A stretch of DNA of 64,000 nucleotides from Lysinibacillus sp. FSL M8-0337 (GTDB lineage Bacteria; Bacillota; Bacilli; Bacillales_A; Planococcaceae), in the NCBI RefSeq assembly GCF_038593855.1, contig NZ_CP151996.1, positions 558,001 through 622,000 on the forward strand, read 5' to 3'. Positions 1-8,839 of the stretch are shown piece after piece. How positions within the stretch are numbered: the first letter of the stretch is position 1; every line of letters begins with the position of its first letter. A program made the position numbers and the translations under genes. The notes under the pieces were generated by a model. The model saw only the letters and a list, made by a program, of their open reading frames with translations, was not told the DNA's origin and did no database searches.

Positions 1-111
1 TCGAAATTGCTCGCTATAATAGTTAGCATCTCGATCTCCATCACATAAGCGTCGTAGTAAAGCCTCATACCATAACAACTTTAACGGCTTCTCACGCATG
101 ACTAAATTCAT
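1..111 (-). CDS. NERD-domain protein, N-terminal 37 residues only
   Basis: The reverse strand reads from an ATG at 111 to the window edge without a stop, giving 37 residues. An AGGGGTGA ribosome binding site lies about 7 bases upstream. The N-terminus contains KPLKLLWYEALLRRL, which resembles the conserved start of Bacillales NERD-domain proteins (KPxxLLxxEALLRRL). A second NERD-type gene lies at 7719-8624 with a related LQALVRRLP start, so the two may be paralogues. NERD proteins carry a nuclease-related domain, and their cellular role is largely unknown. The family call rests only on this short N-terminus. Confidence 0.6.
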   Translation of the reverse strand, partial: MNLVMREKPLKLLWYEALLRRLCDGDRDANYYSEQFR

Positions 112-172
112 TGACGTTCACCCCTAAGTTTTTTACACCATATTTTATCCAAAAATCTCAAACTGTCCAGTA

Positions 173-201
173 CAAAAAACGATACGTCCTTAAACGTATC
201 G
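173..201 (-). terminator. Intrinsic terminator of the ywpF-like gene
   Basis: On the reverse strand, an 8-bp perfect stem (CGATACGT/ACGTATCG, loop TTAAGG) is followed by six T. It starts 4 bases past the stop codon of the ywpF-like gene. Confidence 0.85.
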
Positions 202-205
202 CTGC

Positions 206-634
206 TCATTCATCATTTTTAAGTTTTGGCCGCTCTTTCATTCCTTTTGAGAAGCGGTCTAGTAATTCTACTTGTGAAACACCTTCTGTTAAAAGATCAG
301 CGAGTAATTGTTCAGCGTATTTAGAACGCTTAATTTTTAACGTCCCTTTTAAAAGCACAGAAACATGCTCGCCAATTTCTTGGACAGTATCCACAACTAC
401 CCGAAATGGAGCTGGTTCATTATCAGGAAATGAAATAACTGCACGAACATCAACTACTGTAGCATTCGCTAATAACTCATCAAAAATCGGACGATATTGC
501 CGATCGATAAACAATTCAAGAATCCAAGATTGATGGCTGTTTTCCTGGTTAATAATAATGCCATCGACTAAAGGAAATGCTTGCATGCCATCTTGAGTGA
601 CAAGGTCAAAAGAAAGCATTTTAAATGTTTTCAT
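206..634 (-). CDS. ywpF: YwpF-like protein
   Basis: A 142-residue soluble protein starting MKTFKMLSFDLV. The ATG at 634 is chosen because an AGGAGG sits 6 bases upstream; an in-frame ATG at 658 has no such site. Sequence and position match the YwpF-like family, whose B. subtilis member lies close to ssbB. No catalytic motif, signal peptide or membrane segment is visible. The C-terminal third is rich in charged residues and probably helical. It is transcribed divergently from ssbB across about 290 bases of AT-rich DNA. The function of the family is unknown; the assignment rests on recall of the family and on synteny. Confidence 0.7.
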   Translation of the reverse strand: MKTFKMLSFDLVTQDGMQAFPLVDGIIINQENSHQSWILELFIDRQYRPIFDELLANATVVDVRAVISFPDNEPAPFRVVVDTVQEIGEHVSVLLKGTLKIKRSKYAEQLLADLLTEGVSQVELLDRFSKGMKERPKLKNDE

Positions 635-812
635 TATGTATCCTCCTAAGTCGGTCATCCCTTTTAGTATAACATAATCAATTACAGCTAAGACTGTCTT
701 CTTAAAATATGAAAAGATGCTAAATTTATCTTTTTAAAAATGGGGAGTAACACTTACTGCCGTCTGACCTCCATACAATAAAAAAACCTAACAAACAAAT
801 AAATAACAGCTT

Positions 813-864
813 AAAAATTTATTTTCTTATTTAAAAATGAGCTAAAAAACAAAAATCGAGTTTT
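813..864 (+). promoter_or_regulatory. Two AAAA-N5-TTTT boxes, possible ComK site
   Basis: Two perfect AAAA-N5-TTTT motifs lie at 813-825 and 852-864, upstream of ssbB. This is the AT-box pattern bound by the competence factor ComK, and ssbB is ComK-dependent in B. subtilis. The 26-bp gap between boxes is not one of the usual ComK spacings (8, 18 or 31 bp), and the region is very AT-rich, so chance is possible. Confidence 0.4.
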
Positions 865-923
865 GCCAAAAGTGAATAGCCTCTTGTAAGATGAGGGCAA
901 TTAAACACAAAGGAGGTGAATCA

Positions 924-1346
924 ATGAACCAAGTCGGACTGGTTGGAAGATTAACAAAAGATCCTGTGTTGCGACAACTATCTAGAAATCGTGTCCAATC
1001 TCATTTTTCTCTTGCCATAAATCGCAATTACAAAAACAGTCGTGGAGAAGTAGAGACTGACTTTATTCTTTGTACAGTATGGGGAAAACTGGCAGAGCAT
1101 ATTGTGAAGTTTTGCGGTAAAGGTTCATTAATTGGCATAAACGGCCGTATTCAATCTAGATCATTTACGAATGAGCACAGCACCAAGATTTATATGACAG
1201 AAGTGGTTGTAGAAGATGTTCGCTTCTATAGGCTGAAACAGCCGGATAATGATGGAAGCACATCGCCATCATCGTCATCGGTCGAGCAGGAGATTATGAA
1301 AGATTTTGTGTTACCTAAGAAAGAATTGCAATTACCAGTAGTATAA
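924..1346 (+). CDS. ssbB: Single-stranded DNA-binding protein, SsbB type
   Basis: A 140-residue protein with a complete N-terminal OB-fold: MNQVGLVGRLTKDP at the start, then the FSLAINRNYKN and FILCTVWGKLAE segments. The ATG at 924 follows AAAGGAGGTGA, so the longer in-frame start at 891 is rejected. SSB proteins coat single-stranded DNA in replication, repair and transformation. This one lacks the long Gly/Gln-rich linker and the acidic DDDLPF-type tip of the replicative SsbA, and it ends in KELQLPVV. That fits the shorter, competence-associated SsbB, as does the neighbouring ywpF-like gene. Possible ComK boxes lie upstream. It stands alone; the SNF2 gene downstream is convergent. Confidence 0.9.
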   Translation: MNQVGLVGRLTKDPVLRQLSRNRVQSHFSLAINRNYKNSRGEVETDFILCTVWGKLAEHIVKFCGKGSLIGINGRIQSRSFTNEHSTKIYMTEVVVEDVRFYRLKQPDNDGSTSPSSSSVEQEIMKDFVLPKKELQLPVV

Positions 1347-1570
1347 CCGACTATCGCAATACATACGGAGCAAAGCTAAAATTTACGCCATTCGCCATTC
1401 TCCTATAGAATGCTTTGCACCGTAATCATTTTAGTTAGAAAGGGGCGTTGTGGACTATCATATCATTTATCGTTGCTGAAGACCGCACAGCAATGATTAT
1501 TTCACACAACTAAATAGAAATATGAAGTAAGTAGGAAAGAAGTAAACATTGTTCACGAATAGTTGCTAAA

Positions 1571-1605
1571 GAAAAGAGCGCCAAGAACGTAAAAGCTCTT
1601 GGCGC
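1571..1605 (-). terminator. Terminator of the ywqB-ywqA operon
   Basis: A 9-bp perfect stem (1578-1586 with 1597-1605) is followed on the reverse strand by CTCTTTTCTTT, just beyond the stop of the SNF2 gene. The 220 bases between it and ssbB hold no convincing gene. Confidence 0.8.
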
Positions 1606-1609
1606 ATCT

Positions 1610-4378
1610 TTAAGACAAGTTATAATCGAGTGAAATCAAATCTCGAAGCTCATCATCATCTAGCTCCGTTAACCACTGGCTTGATTGAATAAGTTCTTCT
1701 GATAATGCAGATTTCTGCGCCAGCATCTTATCAATTTTTTCTTCAATCGTCCCAATCGTGACAAACTTATGCACTTGCACAAATTGCGTTTGCCCAATTC
1801 GATAAGCACGGTCTGTTGCTTGGTTTTCAACAGCAGGATTCCACCAACGATCGGCATGTAGTACGTGATTTGCAGCAGTTAAATTTAACCCTGTTCCTCC
1901 AGCTTTTAATGAGAGGATAAAAATAGGAAATTCACCTGCCTGAAAAGCCTCCACCAATCGGTCACGCTGCTGTTTAGGCATGGCACCCGTTAAAAACGGT
2001 GCATCGACATTATAAATTTCACTGAAACAATGCTGAAGTAATTGGCCCATTCCAATATATTGCGTAAAAATAAGACACTGTTCACCATTATCGACGATTT
2101 CCGCTGCCATTTGTACAATACGCTCTAATTTGACCGAGCGTGTCAGCATCGTTGTAGCATCCTCAAAAGGTTCCTTTAAATAAAGAGCAGGGTGATTACA
2201 TAATTGCTTCAATTTACTTAGCATCTTTAAGACGCGTCCTTTTTTCTGAAAGCCTGTTAGTTGTTCTAGCTGATCCATCGTTTCTAAAATATAGCCCTCG
2301 TACAGTGAAGCTTGCTCTGCCGTTAAGGCGCAGTACGCATGGGACTCTTGCTTATCAGGTAAATTAAGCTGTAAATTTGGATCTCGCTTTGTACGACGAA
2401 GTAAAAACGGTTGAATTTTTGCCCGTAGCTTTTGTTTATGTGGTTCGGATTCATCGCGCTCAATAGGCAAAATAAATTGCTCATTAAAGCGGCCAAAGCT
2501 CCCTAAATAACCTTTATGAATAAAGTCAAATATCGCCCAAAGTTCCGATAAACGATTTTCAACAGGTGTTCCTGTTAAAGCAATATGATGACTACCATGT
2601 AATTTGCGAATCGAACGAGATTGCAAAGTCTGCATATTTTTAATATTTTGTGCCTCATCTAATACAACAGTTGCCCAATCAATTGCTTGTAAAAATTCAG
2701 CATCCTGTGACACAGTTCCATAGGTAGATAAAATAACATGCGGTTTTTCTTGTTCAATAAACCGAACAAATGCATCCTCTTTCATTCGATTTGCTTGATA
2801 ATGCGTATGCACAGTTAAAGATGGAGCAAAACGGTCAAGCTCCTTTTGCCAGTTACCAAGGACCGAAGTTGGGCAAATAATAATAGATGGTTCTTTGGCA
2901 TCCGTTGTTTCATAGATATGCAGTAAGTAAGAAATAAGCTGAACAGTTTTGCCAAGCCCCATATCATCAGCGAGACAGGCGCCAAAACCTTGCTCACGCA
3001 TAAAGACTAGCCATTCAAACCCTTCTTGCTGATAAGGGCGTAAGCTAGCATTTAATGAAAGAGGGACAGAAACTGCTGGAAGACCTTTTTTCTCCTGAAG
3101 CTGTTCCATATACGATTTTAAAGATTGCTGGAGTTCAAATGCAAAAATTGGATCATCGCGCAACGCATCATCAGCATCTTCCTCTTCTAGCGGAGAAAGA
3201 TCTTCAGGTAACTCACGGAACAATAGTTCACGAACAGTCCAGCTTTCATCTTCAGCCTGCTGCATTAAAGCACGCATTTCTTGCATCCAGTTGGCATCCA
3301 CTCGGAACCATTCCGTACCAATACGAATAAATTCTCGTTTTTCATCGACAAGCTTTTTAAACTGCTCAGCAGAAATTGATTCACCGTTCATAGAAAATTG
3401 CCATTTAAACGTTAAAATATCATCGAGTCCAGCAACTTTTTTCGTTGATATATTGCCTGTGCTAACACGTACACGCATTTTGGATTGCTTTAAATCTTTT
3501 AGCCAAGCTGGTAGCACAACATCAAAACCAAGTGCCTGTAATCGGGCTAGGTCTTCACGTAAAAATGTGCGAACCTCCAAATCGTCAAGGGTAGCATGAA
3601 TGAAAATATCAGATTGTAAATTTTCAATGGAAAGGAGTTCTACAATCTGCGTTTGTTGTTGTTCAATATCTAGTGCAAATGGCTGCCACTTTGTTGGTAG
3701 CGCGTCGACTAGTGGTAATGATTTTTTTCGAACAGCCGGTGTCCAGTAATTTTTCGTTGTCACTGTACTAAGCACCGTTTCCAAAAGCCAAACTTCCGAA
3801 TCTTCCTCAGGCTCACTTAAACGTAGAGAGACAGTAACGGCGCCAGCTTGACGGTCCTGCTCTAATGGCCAACCACCGCGACTGAAAAATGGAAGGAGCT
3901 TCGGAACATCAGACACCAATAACCCAGCGTGTGCAAGTTTTTGCTGCACAGCTACTTCCAGTAATGCCGTATCTACCCCGTCTATATTAAATGACAAGGA
4001 GGAAAAATCATCTGCAATAATGGCGTACGACCAAAGGCTAGGCTCTTGCCAATATTGCTGTAACATTTGTGCGTGTTCAATTAATGCACTACTGTCAGCA
4101 TCAATCCCTTGCCAACTAATAAACGGGTGCTGATAGCGTGGAGAAAAGATATCGAGTAGTTCTGCACTAGAAATAACGATGGAAATGTCTGTACGACTGG
4201 TCATTAAGCCATAAGTATTTGCTTCATAGTTAAAAAATAATGAAGAAATCAGTGTGTCAACATCTATTGCTGCACCACTTGTAGTAAAACCCCGCATCGT
4301 ATAATTGCCGTTTTGAGCTGATTCAATACGTAACTGTTGTTTTTTCGTAAACGGAGAGGGAGCATGTAATGTCATCAT
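1610..4378 (-). CDS. ywqA: SNF2-family DEAD/DEAH ATPase (YwqA-like)
   Basis: A 922-residue SNF2-type ATPase/helicase. The N-terminal half (to about residue 440) is the accessory region of bacterial SNF2 proteins. The motor follows: motif I DDMGLGKT near residue 470, motif II DEAQ near 573, motif III LTGTPVENR, motif V GGTGLNLT, and motif VI DRAYRIGQ near 858. All key residues look intact. Bacterial SNF2 proteins are ATP-driven DNA translocases and this one is probably cytoplasmic; its role in B. subtilis (YwqA) is poorly defined. Its ATG overlaps the ywqB stop by 4 bases (ATGA), so the two genes form a translationally coupled operon. Confidence 0.9.
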   Translation of the reverse strand: MMTLHAPSPFTKKQQLRIESAQNGNYTMRGFTTSGAAIDVDTLISSLFFNYEANTYGLMTSRTDISIVISSAELLDIFSPRYQHPFISWQGIDADSSALIEHAQMLQQYWQEPSLWSYAIIADDFSSLSFNIDGVDTALLEVAVQQKLAHAGLLVSDVPKLLPFFSRGGWPLEQDRQAGAVTVSLRLSEPEEDSEVWLLETVLSTVTTKNYWTPAVRKKSLPLVDALPTKWQPFALDIEQQQTQIVELLSIENLQSDIFIHATLDDLEVRTFLREDLARLQALGFDVVLPAWLKDLKQSKMRVRVSTGNISTKKVAGLDDILTFKWQFSMNGESISAEQFKKLVDEKREFIRIGTEWFRVDANWMQEMRALMQQAEDESWTVRELLFRELPEDLSPLEEEDADDALRDDPIFAFELQQSLKSYMEQLQEKKGLPAVSVPLSLNASLRPYQQEGFEWLVFMREQGFGACLADDMGLGKTVQLISYLLHIYETTDAKEPSIIICPTSVLGNWQKELDRFAPSLTVHTHYQANRMKEDAFVRFIEQEKPHVILSTYGTVSQDAEFLQAIDWATVVLDEAQNIKNMQTLQSRSIRKLHGSHHIALTGTPVENRLSELWAIFDFIHKGYLGSFGRFNEQFILPIERDESEPHKQKLRAKIQPFLLRRTKRDPNLQLNLPDKQESHAYCALTAEQASLYEGYILETMDQLEQLTGFQKKGRVLKMLSKLKQLCNHPALYLKEPFEDATTMLTRSVKLERIVQMAAEIVDNGEQCLIFTQYIGMGQLLQHCFSEIYNVDAPFLTGAMPKQQRDRLVEAFQAGEFPIFILSLKAGGTGLNLTAANHVLHADRWWNPAVENQATDRAYRIGQTQFVQVHKFVTIGTIEEKIDKMLAQKSALSEELIQSSQWLTELDDDELRDLISLDYNLS

Positions 4379-5949
4379 ACTAAGTTTCCTTTCTCAATTT
4401 CTTCCTGAAGTGCACGAAGTCGTTTATATTCTGCACGGATTGTTTGCATGTAATGTTCAAAATAAGCAACTTTCCCTGCTCTTTTTGCGGCACTCCGCAT
4501 ACTTTTCCAAATACGTACAGCTTGCTTATAATTCATCCGAGATTTTTGCGTAATCTCTGCCATTGCATAGACGTGATACAAAGGTAAAACAGCTGCTGGA
4601 GCTAGGTGTAGAACATCTTTTAATCCACACATTTCTAAATAAGAAAAAGAGGAAAGATTTAATTGATGCAATGCTGCCCATTCGCGATAGCGCTCTTTTC
4701 GTATAAGGAAAAACGAATAGGGCTGTAGTCCATACACACCAAATGCGCTATAAAGTGTTGTTTCTTCTTCTTCCGTTAATTGTATATCTTCATATAACAA
4801 TTGAAATTGCCGTACGTATTGAGCTCGCTGTACGACGGGCACAGTTTCCTGTAAAAAAGCTTCAGCAAATGGAAGCATGGCACGTAAAATGAATGCTTGT
4901 GAATGTGACTCGCCAGCACGCTTAGCAAAAGTAGCTAACTCAAACAAATCTTGCATTTGTGGTAAGGCAATATGCGCAATGCTTTCCTGTAATAACTGTT
5001 CTTTTTGTAATAACACGTAAAATAGAAGCTTTAATGACTGTAAAGAAATCTCGGAGGAAACTTCCTCAAGATTGTTAATCAGAGTTAGCTCCTGTTCACG
5101 TCGAGGCTTCTCATAAAAAAGCACTGCCCACAGCAGCATATAGATTTGTAATCGACTAGCAAACAGCCCTTCACGTTCTAGTAAAAATTTACGGACAATT
5201 TCTTGAAGTGCATTATAAAATGGATCAGTTGCAAAAAGTCGAGAACGATTCGTTAATTCAGTTAATATACTTTCAAATGACTGGACGCTTTGATCGATAA
5301 AGTATTTCATATAAGGTGAGTCTAATGAATGACCTTGCGTATTATTTAAATGCCGCCAAATTGCATTAAAAATCGAAAGTTCGATAAATAGCTTATATAG
5401 TGGCTGCCATTCACGTTCAAATGGCATATGCTTGCGCAGTCGTTCTAATGCATCAGAACGGATTGCCGAAAGTCCGTAGCCTTCTAAAATGCGACCAGAT
5501 GGTAACAGACGTTTCATTACTTCGTCGACCATTAGCTGCCAGCTTTCAGGGCTACGTTCGTCCGCTAATGATTTTAGCTGCACAGATTTTTGTGCACGCC
5601 ATGCACCTGACCAGTTTTGTACAGAATCAAAATACTGATAGAGAGCAAGTAATGCGCCAACTTGATGACGACACCATTTTAGTTGGGGACAGTTACAGCT
5701 TAGAGTCCCATGAGCAAAATCAATTTCTACAGTTGCAGGTCTCACATCCTGTACACTTGCATATAATATAGAACTTGCTCCATTAAAACGTTCAAATACG
5801 ATGGATTTGTTTCGTACAGAAAATACAGCACGACGCACCAGTTCCTCGTCTTCGCTAGAGGACGGATGTAAATCCTGCTCAGCTTCTTTTAATTTAGCAA
5901 GTATAAATGGTTGATGTTCCTTAGCTAGTTGCGAAATAGACAAAGCCAT
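4375..5949 (-). CDS. ywqB: SWIM zinc-finger protein (YwqB-like)
   Basis: A 524-residue protein. The start at 5949 is chosen because GAGAGGAGTGAGG lies just upstream; an ATG 30 bases further out has no site. Residues 85-95 form the SWIM motif CxCx5CxH (Cys85, Cys87, Cys93, His95), a zinc-binding module thought to contact DNA or protein. The remainder is probably alpha-helical without a recognisable catalytic motif. SWIM proteins are commonly encoded next to SNF2 ATPases, and here the ATGA overlap implies coupled synthesis and probably a joint complex. Its role is inferred from that pairing. Confidence 0.85.
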   Translation of the reverse strand: MALSISQLAKEHQPFILAKLKEAEQDLHPSSSEDEELVRRAVFSVRNKSIVFERFNGASSILYASVQDVRPATVEIDFAHGTLSCNCPQLKWCRHQVGALLALYQYFDSVQNWSGAWRAQKSVQLKSLADERSPESWQLMVDEVMKRLLPSGRILEGYGLSAIRSDALERLRKHMPFEREWQPLYKLFIELSIFNAIWRHLNNTQGHSLDSPYMKYFIDQSVQSFESILTELTNRSRLFATDPFYNALQEIVRKFLLEREGLFASRLQIYMLLWAVLFYEKPRREQELTLINNLEEVSSEISLQSLKLLFYVLLQKEQLLQESIAHIALPQMQDLFELATFAKRAGESHSQAFILRAMLPFAEAFLQETVPVVQRAQYVRQFQLLYEDIQLTEEEETTLYSAFGVYGLQPYSFFLIRKERYREWAALHQLNLSSFSYLEMCGLKDVLHLAPAAVLPLYHVYAMAEITQKSRMNYKQAVRIWKSMRSAAKRAGKVAYFEHYMQTIRAEYKRLRALQEEIEKGNLV

Positions 5950-6174
5950 AACCTCACTCCTCTCAATTGCATTGGCCAATGACTTTAGCTTTATTTAGAT
6001 GATTGAATGTCATCTTTCGTGGGAAGAAAAAAAGACTGTCTTTCCATTATACGATTAAAATGCAGACATGATAAGCTGAATGATTAGAAAGAAAAAATTT
6101 GAGGATAAGATGGTTAACAAGATGCGTGATTTGTGTTAAAATCTGAATAATCAGATAATGAGGAGGGATGAAGG

Positions 6175-6651
6175 ATGATGCAAGTTCAGTATATGAAGCC
6201 GTTTTACACGAAAATCTCTGGAGATAAATTGCGTCTCGTATTTGCTTATCAATATTTCTCAATTTTAAAAGAGAATGAGATTTTTCATTTCATTCCAATT
6301 GAAGGGAAAGAGATGATTATTAACTTGCATACACAACAGATCGAAAATTTATCTGAGGTATTTGTTTTCCAAAAGGGCAATCGTTTTATCCGATTACCAC
6401 TCTACCAACTATTACTCATTACCAATGTGCATGAACATTTAACGCCAATTCTTGAAAGCGCTACACCAAAATTGCCACAATTACCCCTTGTCTCTTCAGC
6501 AACTGTAGGTGAGATTGATCAGCTGATTGCTGAAATTGAACAAAAAAACATTGATTATTTAATAGACCAAGCATTAGCAGATTACAATGAAGCGCTCTTT
6601 TTTGAGCTACTACATCAAAAGAGCACGCATTTCGGAGGTTTCGGAAATTGA
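6175..6651 (+). CDS. IDEAL-domain protein
   Basis: A 158-residue soluble protein with tandem ATG codons at 6175 and 6178 behind AGGAGGG. Residues 1-100 form an unrecognised domain rich in aromatic and hydrophobic residues. The C-terminal part (about 120-152) contains IDYLIDQALADYNEALFFEL, matching the short IDEAL module (ID-AL-D--FF-L) found at the C-terminus of several Bacillales proteins such as YpiB. IDEAL modules are thought to mediate protein interactions. The gene is divergent from ywqB and stands alone. The cellular role is unknown. Confidence 0.65.
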   Translation: MMQVQYMKPFYTKISGDKLRLVFAYQYFSILKENEIFHFIPIEGKEMIINLHTQQIENLSEVFVFQKGNRFIRLPLYQLLLITNVHEHLTPILESATPKLPQLPLVSSATVGEIDQLIAEIEQKNIDYLIDQALADYNEALFFELLHQKSTHFGGFGN

Positions 6652-6669
6652 ATACTCGGTACATCAAAT

Positions 6670-6715
6670 AAGCACCCACTTTTCAAGAAAGAGAAGCGGG
6701 TGCTTTAACACTTTT
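6670..6715 (+). terminator. Probable terminator after the IDEAL-domain gene
   Basis: AAGCACCC pairs with GGGTGCTT around an A-rich loop. The T-tract is interrupted (TAACACTTTT), so termination strength is uncertain. Confidence 0.5.
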
Positions 6716-6761
6716 ATAGATAGAACACTTCAATTATTTGGATTATTTACCAATGTAACTT

Positions 6762-6786
6762 TAAAGAAGTTGTCACAATCCGATAT
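6762..6786 (+). promoter_or_regulatory. Candidate SigD (flagellar) promoter
   Basis: TCCGATAT at 6779-6786 matches seven of eight bases of the SigD -10 consensus GCCGATAT, with TAAA at 6762-6765 as the -35 element. The 13-base spacing is shorter than the usual 15. It ends 33 bases before the flagellin start, which is where a hag-like promoter is expected. Confidence 0.65.
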
Positions 6787-6819
6787 AAATAAAAATACTT
6801 TTAGCATGGGGGTGGTGGA

Positions 6820-7668
6820 ATGCTTGGTAAGTGGTCTGCTACAGGGTTATCTATATTAAGTAACATGAATAGGCACTATAATGCTATGAGCAAGTCGATG
6901 TTGCGAATTTCTACCGGTTATCGTATTAATAGTGCGGCTGATGATCCGGCTGGTCTTGCGATATCCGAGAAAATGAGGGCACAAATTCGCGGTTTGAATA
7001 TGGCGTCGAAAAATATACAGGACGGTATTTCACTTGTGCAAACGGCAGAGGGCGCACTAAACGAAACGCATGCCATGATTCAACGAATGCGGGAGCTAGC
7101 AGTACAAGCATCCAATGACACATTAACCGATAGTGACCGACAGCAGCTTGATTTGGAATTTCAGGAACTAAAAAAAGAAATCCAACGTCTTTCTAAAGAT
7201 ACCGAATTTAATACGAAGACATTATTAAATGGTGACTATTCAACGAATGGTCTCAAGATTCAAGCGGGTGCAAACGCTGGTCAAACTATTGAGTTGTTTA
7301 TTAATGATATGGGGGCAGGGGCGCTTGGGTTGGACGCCACAACTTCAATTGCAACACGAGATGATGCCAATAATGCGATTTCCTCGATGGATGAGGCATT
7401 AAAACGGGTATCATCGGAGCGTTCTCGTTTAGGGGCTTATCAAAATCGCCTAGAGCATGCCTATAATGCAAACGTCAATACAGCGGAAAATTTAACCGCA
7501 GCGGAATCACGAATTCGCGATGCTGACATTGCGAAGGAAATGATGAATATGGTGAGGTCGCAAATATTGCTTCAAGCAAGTCAATATGTTCTAGCATTGC
7601 ATATGCAACAGGCACAATCTATTTTAAAGTTACTAGAAAGCGGAACAATGAGGAATCCCCGATACTAA
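6820..7668 (+). CDS. Flagellin-family protein (orphan Hag paralogue)
   Basis: A 282-residue flagellin with only the conserved D0/D1 regions. The N-terminal signature is SKSMLRISTGYRINSAADDP followed by AEGALNE and MRELAVQASND; the C-terminal D0/D1 helices are ESRIRDADIAKEMMN and QASQYVLALHMQQAQSILKLL. There is no variable D2/D3 insert. The start MLGKWSATGLSILS differs from the usual MRINHN of Hag. The last six residues (MRNPRY) are encoded inside the left arm and loop of the terminator, so the protein appears to have lost an earlier stop. The SigD-like promoter suggests control with the flagellar regulon. No other flagellar gene is nearby. It may be a minor flagellin. Confidence 0.85.
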   Translation: MLGKWSATGLSILSNMNRHYNAMSKSMLRISTGYRINSAADDPAGLAISEKMRAQIRGLNMASKNIQDGISLVQTAEGALNETHAMIQRMRELAVQASNDTLTDSDRQQLDLEFQELKKEIQRLSKDTEFNTKTLLNGDYSTNGLKIQAGANAGQTIELFINDMGAGALGLDATTSIATRDDANNAISSMDEALKRVSSERSRLGAYQNRLEHAYNANVNTAENLTAAESRIRDADIAKEMMNMVRSQILLQASQYVLALHMQQAQSILKLLESGTMRNPRY

Positions 7669-7685
7669 TGGAGATTCCTTTTTTT
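7651..7685 (+). terminator. Terminator overlapping the flagellin stop codon
   Basis: AGGAATC (7651-7657) pairs with GATTCCT (7673-7679) and is followed by a T-run. The flagellin TAA (7666-7668) lies in the loop. Confidence 0.85.
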
Positions 7686-7718
7686 GCTGTTATAGTAAAT
7701 AGAAAAGGAGTGAAGTGA

Positions 7719-8624
7719 TTGATCGTAAAGCCTTTCGCACCGTCGTCTTGGACATTGGGATTGCAAGCGCTTGTTCGGCGATTGCCTTCTTCACATCCGC
7801 AGTACATAACGTTCCAACAGGAGCTTAAAAATAAGGAAGCGGGCGATTTTGCAGAACAATCTATTTTGAAAGAGCTACAAAAGTTACCGCAGCTTAGTGA
7901 ATGTCACCTTTTCCACGATGTTATACTTCCTACGATCCTCCCCATGCAAATGGATAGATTAATTATTACAGCAAGCGGCATCGTCATATTAGAAATAAAA
8001 AATATACGGGGAACCGTCCATTTTAAAAATAATCCATGTCGTACTAATGATAAAGGCGAAGTTCAAGCATTTACGCATCCTGAAATTCAATTGGGGCAGT
8101 ATATCCGGGCAATGCACCATTTTCTTAACGACCATAATATGGCAGTACCAATTTATGGAGCTATTGTTTTTCCTTTTAATAATGTAGCAATCCATCGTAA
8201 GGGTGACGGACTACCAATCGTCATGGGCAGAGAACTTCTGATATATCTGTACAAAATCATCGAGAAAAATATGGGGATGGCGATGAACGAAATAACAAAC
8301 ATTATTTTGTCACAATTACAGCACAGAAACCCATTTCCGCTTTGCCGCTATTATCATTACTTTGGCATGGAAAAATTAAAAAGAACGTGGTTTTGTCCAA
8401 AATGTCAGCATCAATGTACGTATGCACATATACAAGCATTGAGAGATTATTCCATGCTTGTTGGAGATACGATAATGAACAGTGAATGTCGTGCGTTTTT
8501 AATGCTTGAGTGTAAACATGTCACAAAACGATTATTGCAAAAAACATTACGAACACGCTGTAATTCAGGCAAACTTACGAAGTACGATTTGTCTAGTTTA
8601 TTGGAAACGCCATTAAAATTTTAG
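7719..8624 (+). CDS. NERD-domain protein with C-terminal Cys cluster
   Basis: A 301-residue protein starting at TTG (7719) behind GGAG; the N-terminus MIVKP then matches NERD family proteins. The nuclease-related domain spans about residues 40-150, with the acidic/ExK pattern (Asp79, then LEIKN with Glu92 and Lys94) expected of a nuclease-like fold. The C-terminal part carries CPKC and further Cys residues (about 225-275), which could form a zinc ribbon. No signal peptide or membrane segment. The substrate is unknown; nuclease activity is inferred from the domain name and motif only. It lies right after the flagellin terminator on the same strand. Confidence 0.75.
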   Translation: MIVKPFAPSSWTLGLQALVRRLPSSHPQYITFQQELKNKEAGDFAEQSILKELQKLPQLSECHLFHDVILPTILPMQMDRLIITASGIVILEIKNIRGTVHFKNNPCRTNDKGEVQAFTHPEIQLGQYIRAMHHFLNDHNMAVPIYGAIVFPFNNVAIHRKGDGLPIVMGRELLIYLYKIIEKNMGMAMNEITNIILSQLQHRNPFPLCRYYHYFGMEKLKRTWFCPKCQHQCTYAHIQALRDYSMLVGDTIMNSECRAFLMLECKHVTKRLLQKTLRTRCNSGKLTKYDLSSLLETPLKF

Positions 8625-8626
8625 AT

Positions 8627-8668
8627 ATCGCCACAAAGCGCTCGTGAATCGCCACCAGAAAGCTACTT
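8627..8668. repeat. Two-unit 21-bp intergenic repeat
   Basis: ATCGCCAC recurs at 8627 and 8648, exactly 21 bp apart, directly after the NERD gene. It has the same period as the arrays near 32.7, 35.5, 53.1 and 60.1 kb. Confidence 0.5.
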
Positions 8669-8724
8669 TAAACCCACCATTATGCAAAATCGCACACAGA
8701 AAATACTGTAAAATAACAAATTGA

Positions 8725-8753
8725 TTCACACTTTCCCTTGAAAGATGTATACT
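8725..8753 (+). promoter_or_regulatory. Sigma-A promoter of the wecC-tagA operon
   Basis: TTCACA (8725-8730), a 17-base spacer and TATACT (8748-8753) lie 86 bases before the dehydrogenase start. Confidence 0.65.
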
Positions 8754-8839
8754 ATAATGCAGAACAAAAATGCAATTCAGCATTTATAGACCATATAAAA
8801 ATTTACTACTCGTTTTTGAAACGGAAGGAAGAATAGAGA

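Noticed and set aside
1448..1513. 21-codon frame starting at TTG behind AGGGGCG downstream of ssbB
   Set aside because: The spacing to the ribosome binding site is too short, the start is weak and no similarity is apparent; probably chance.
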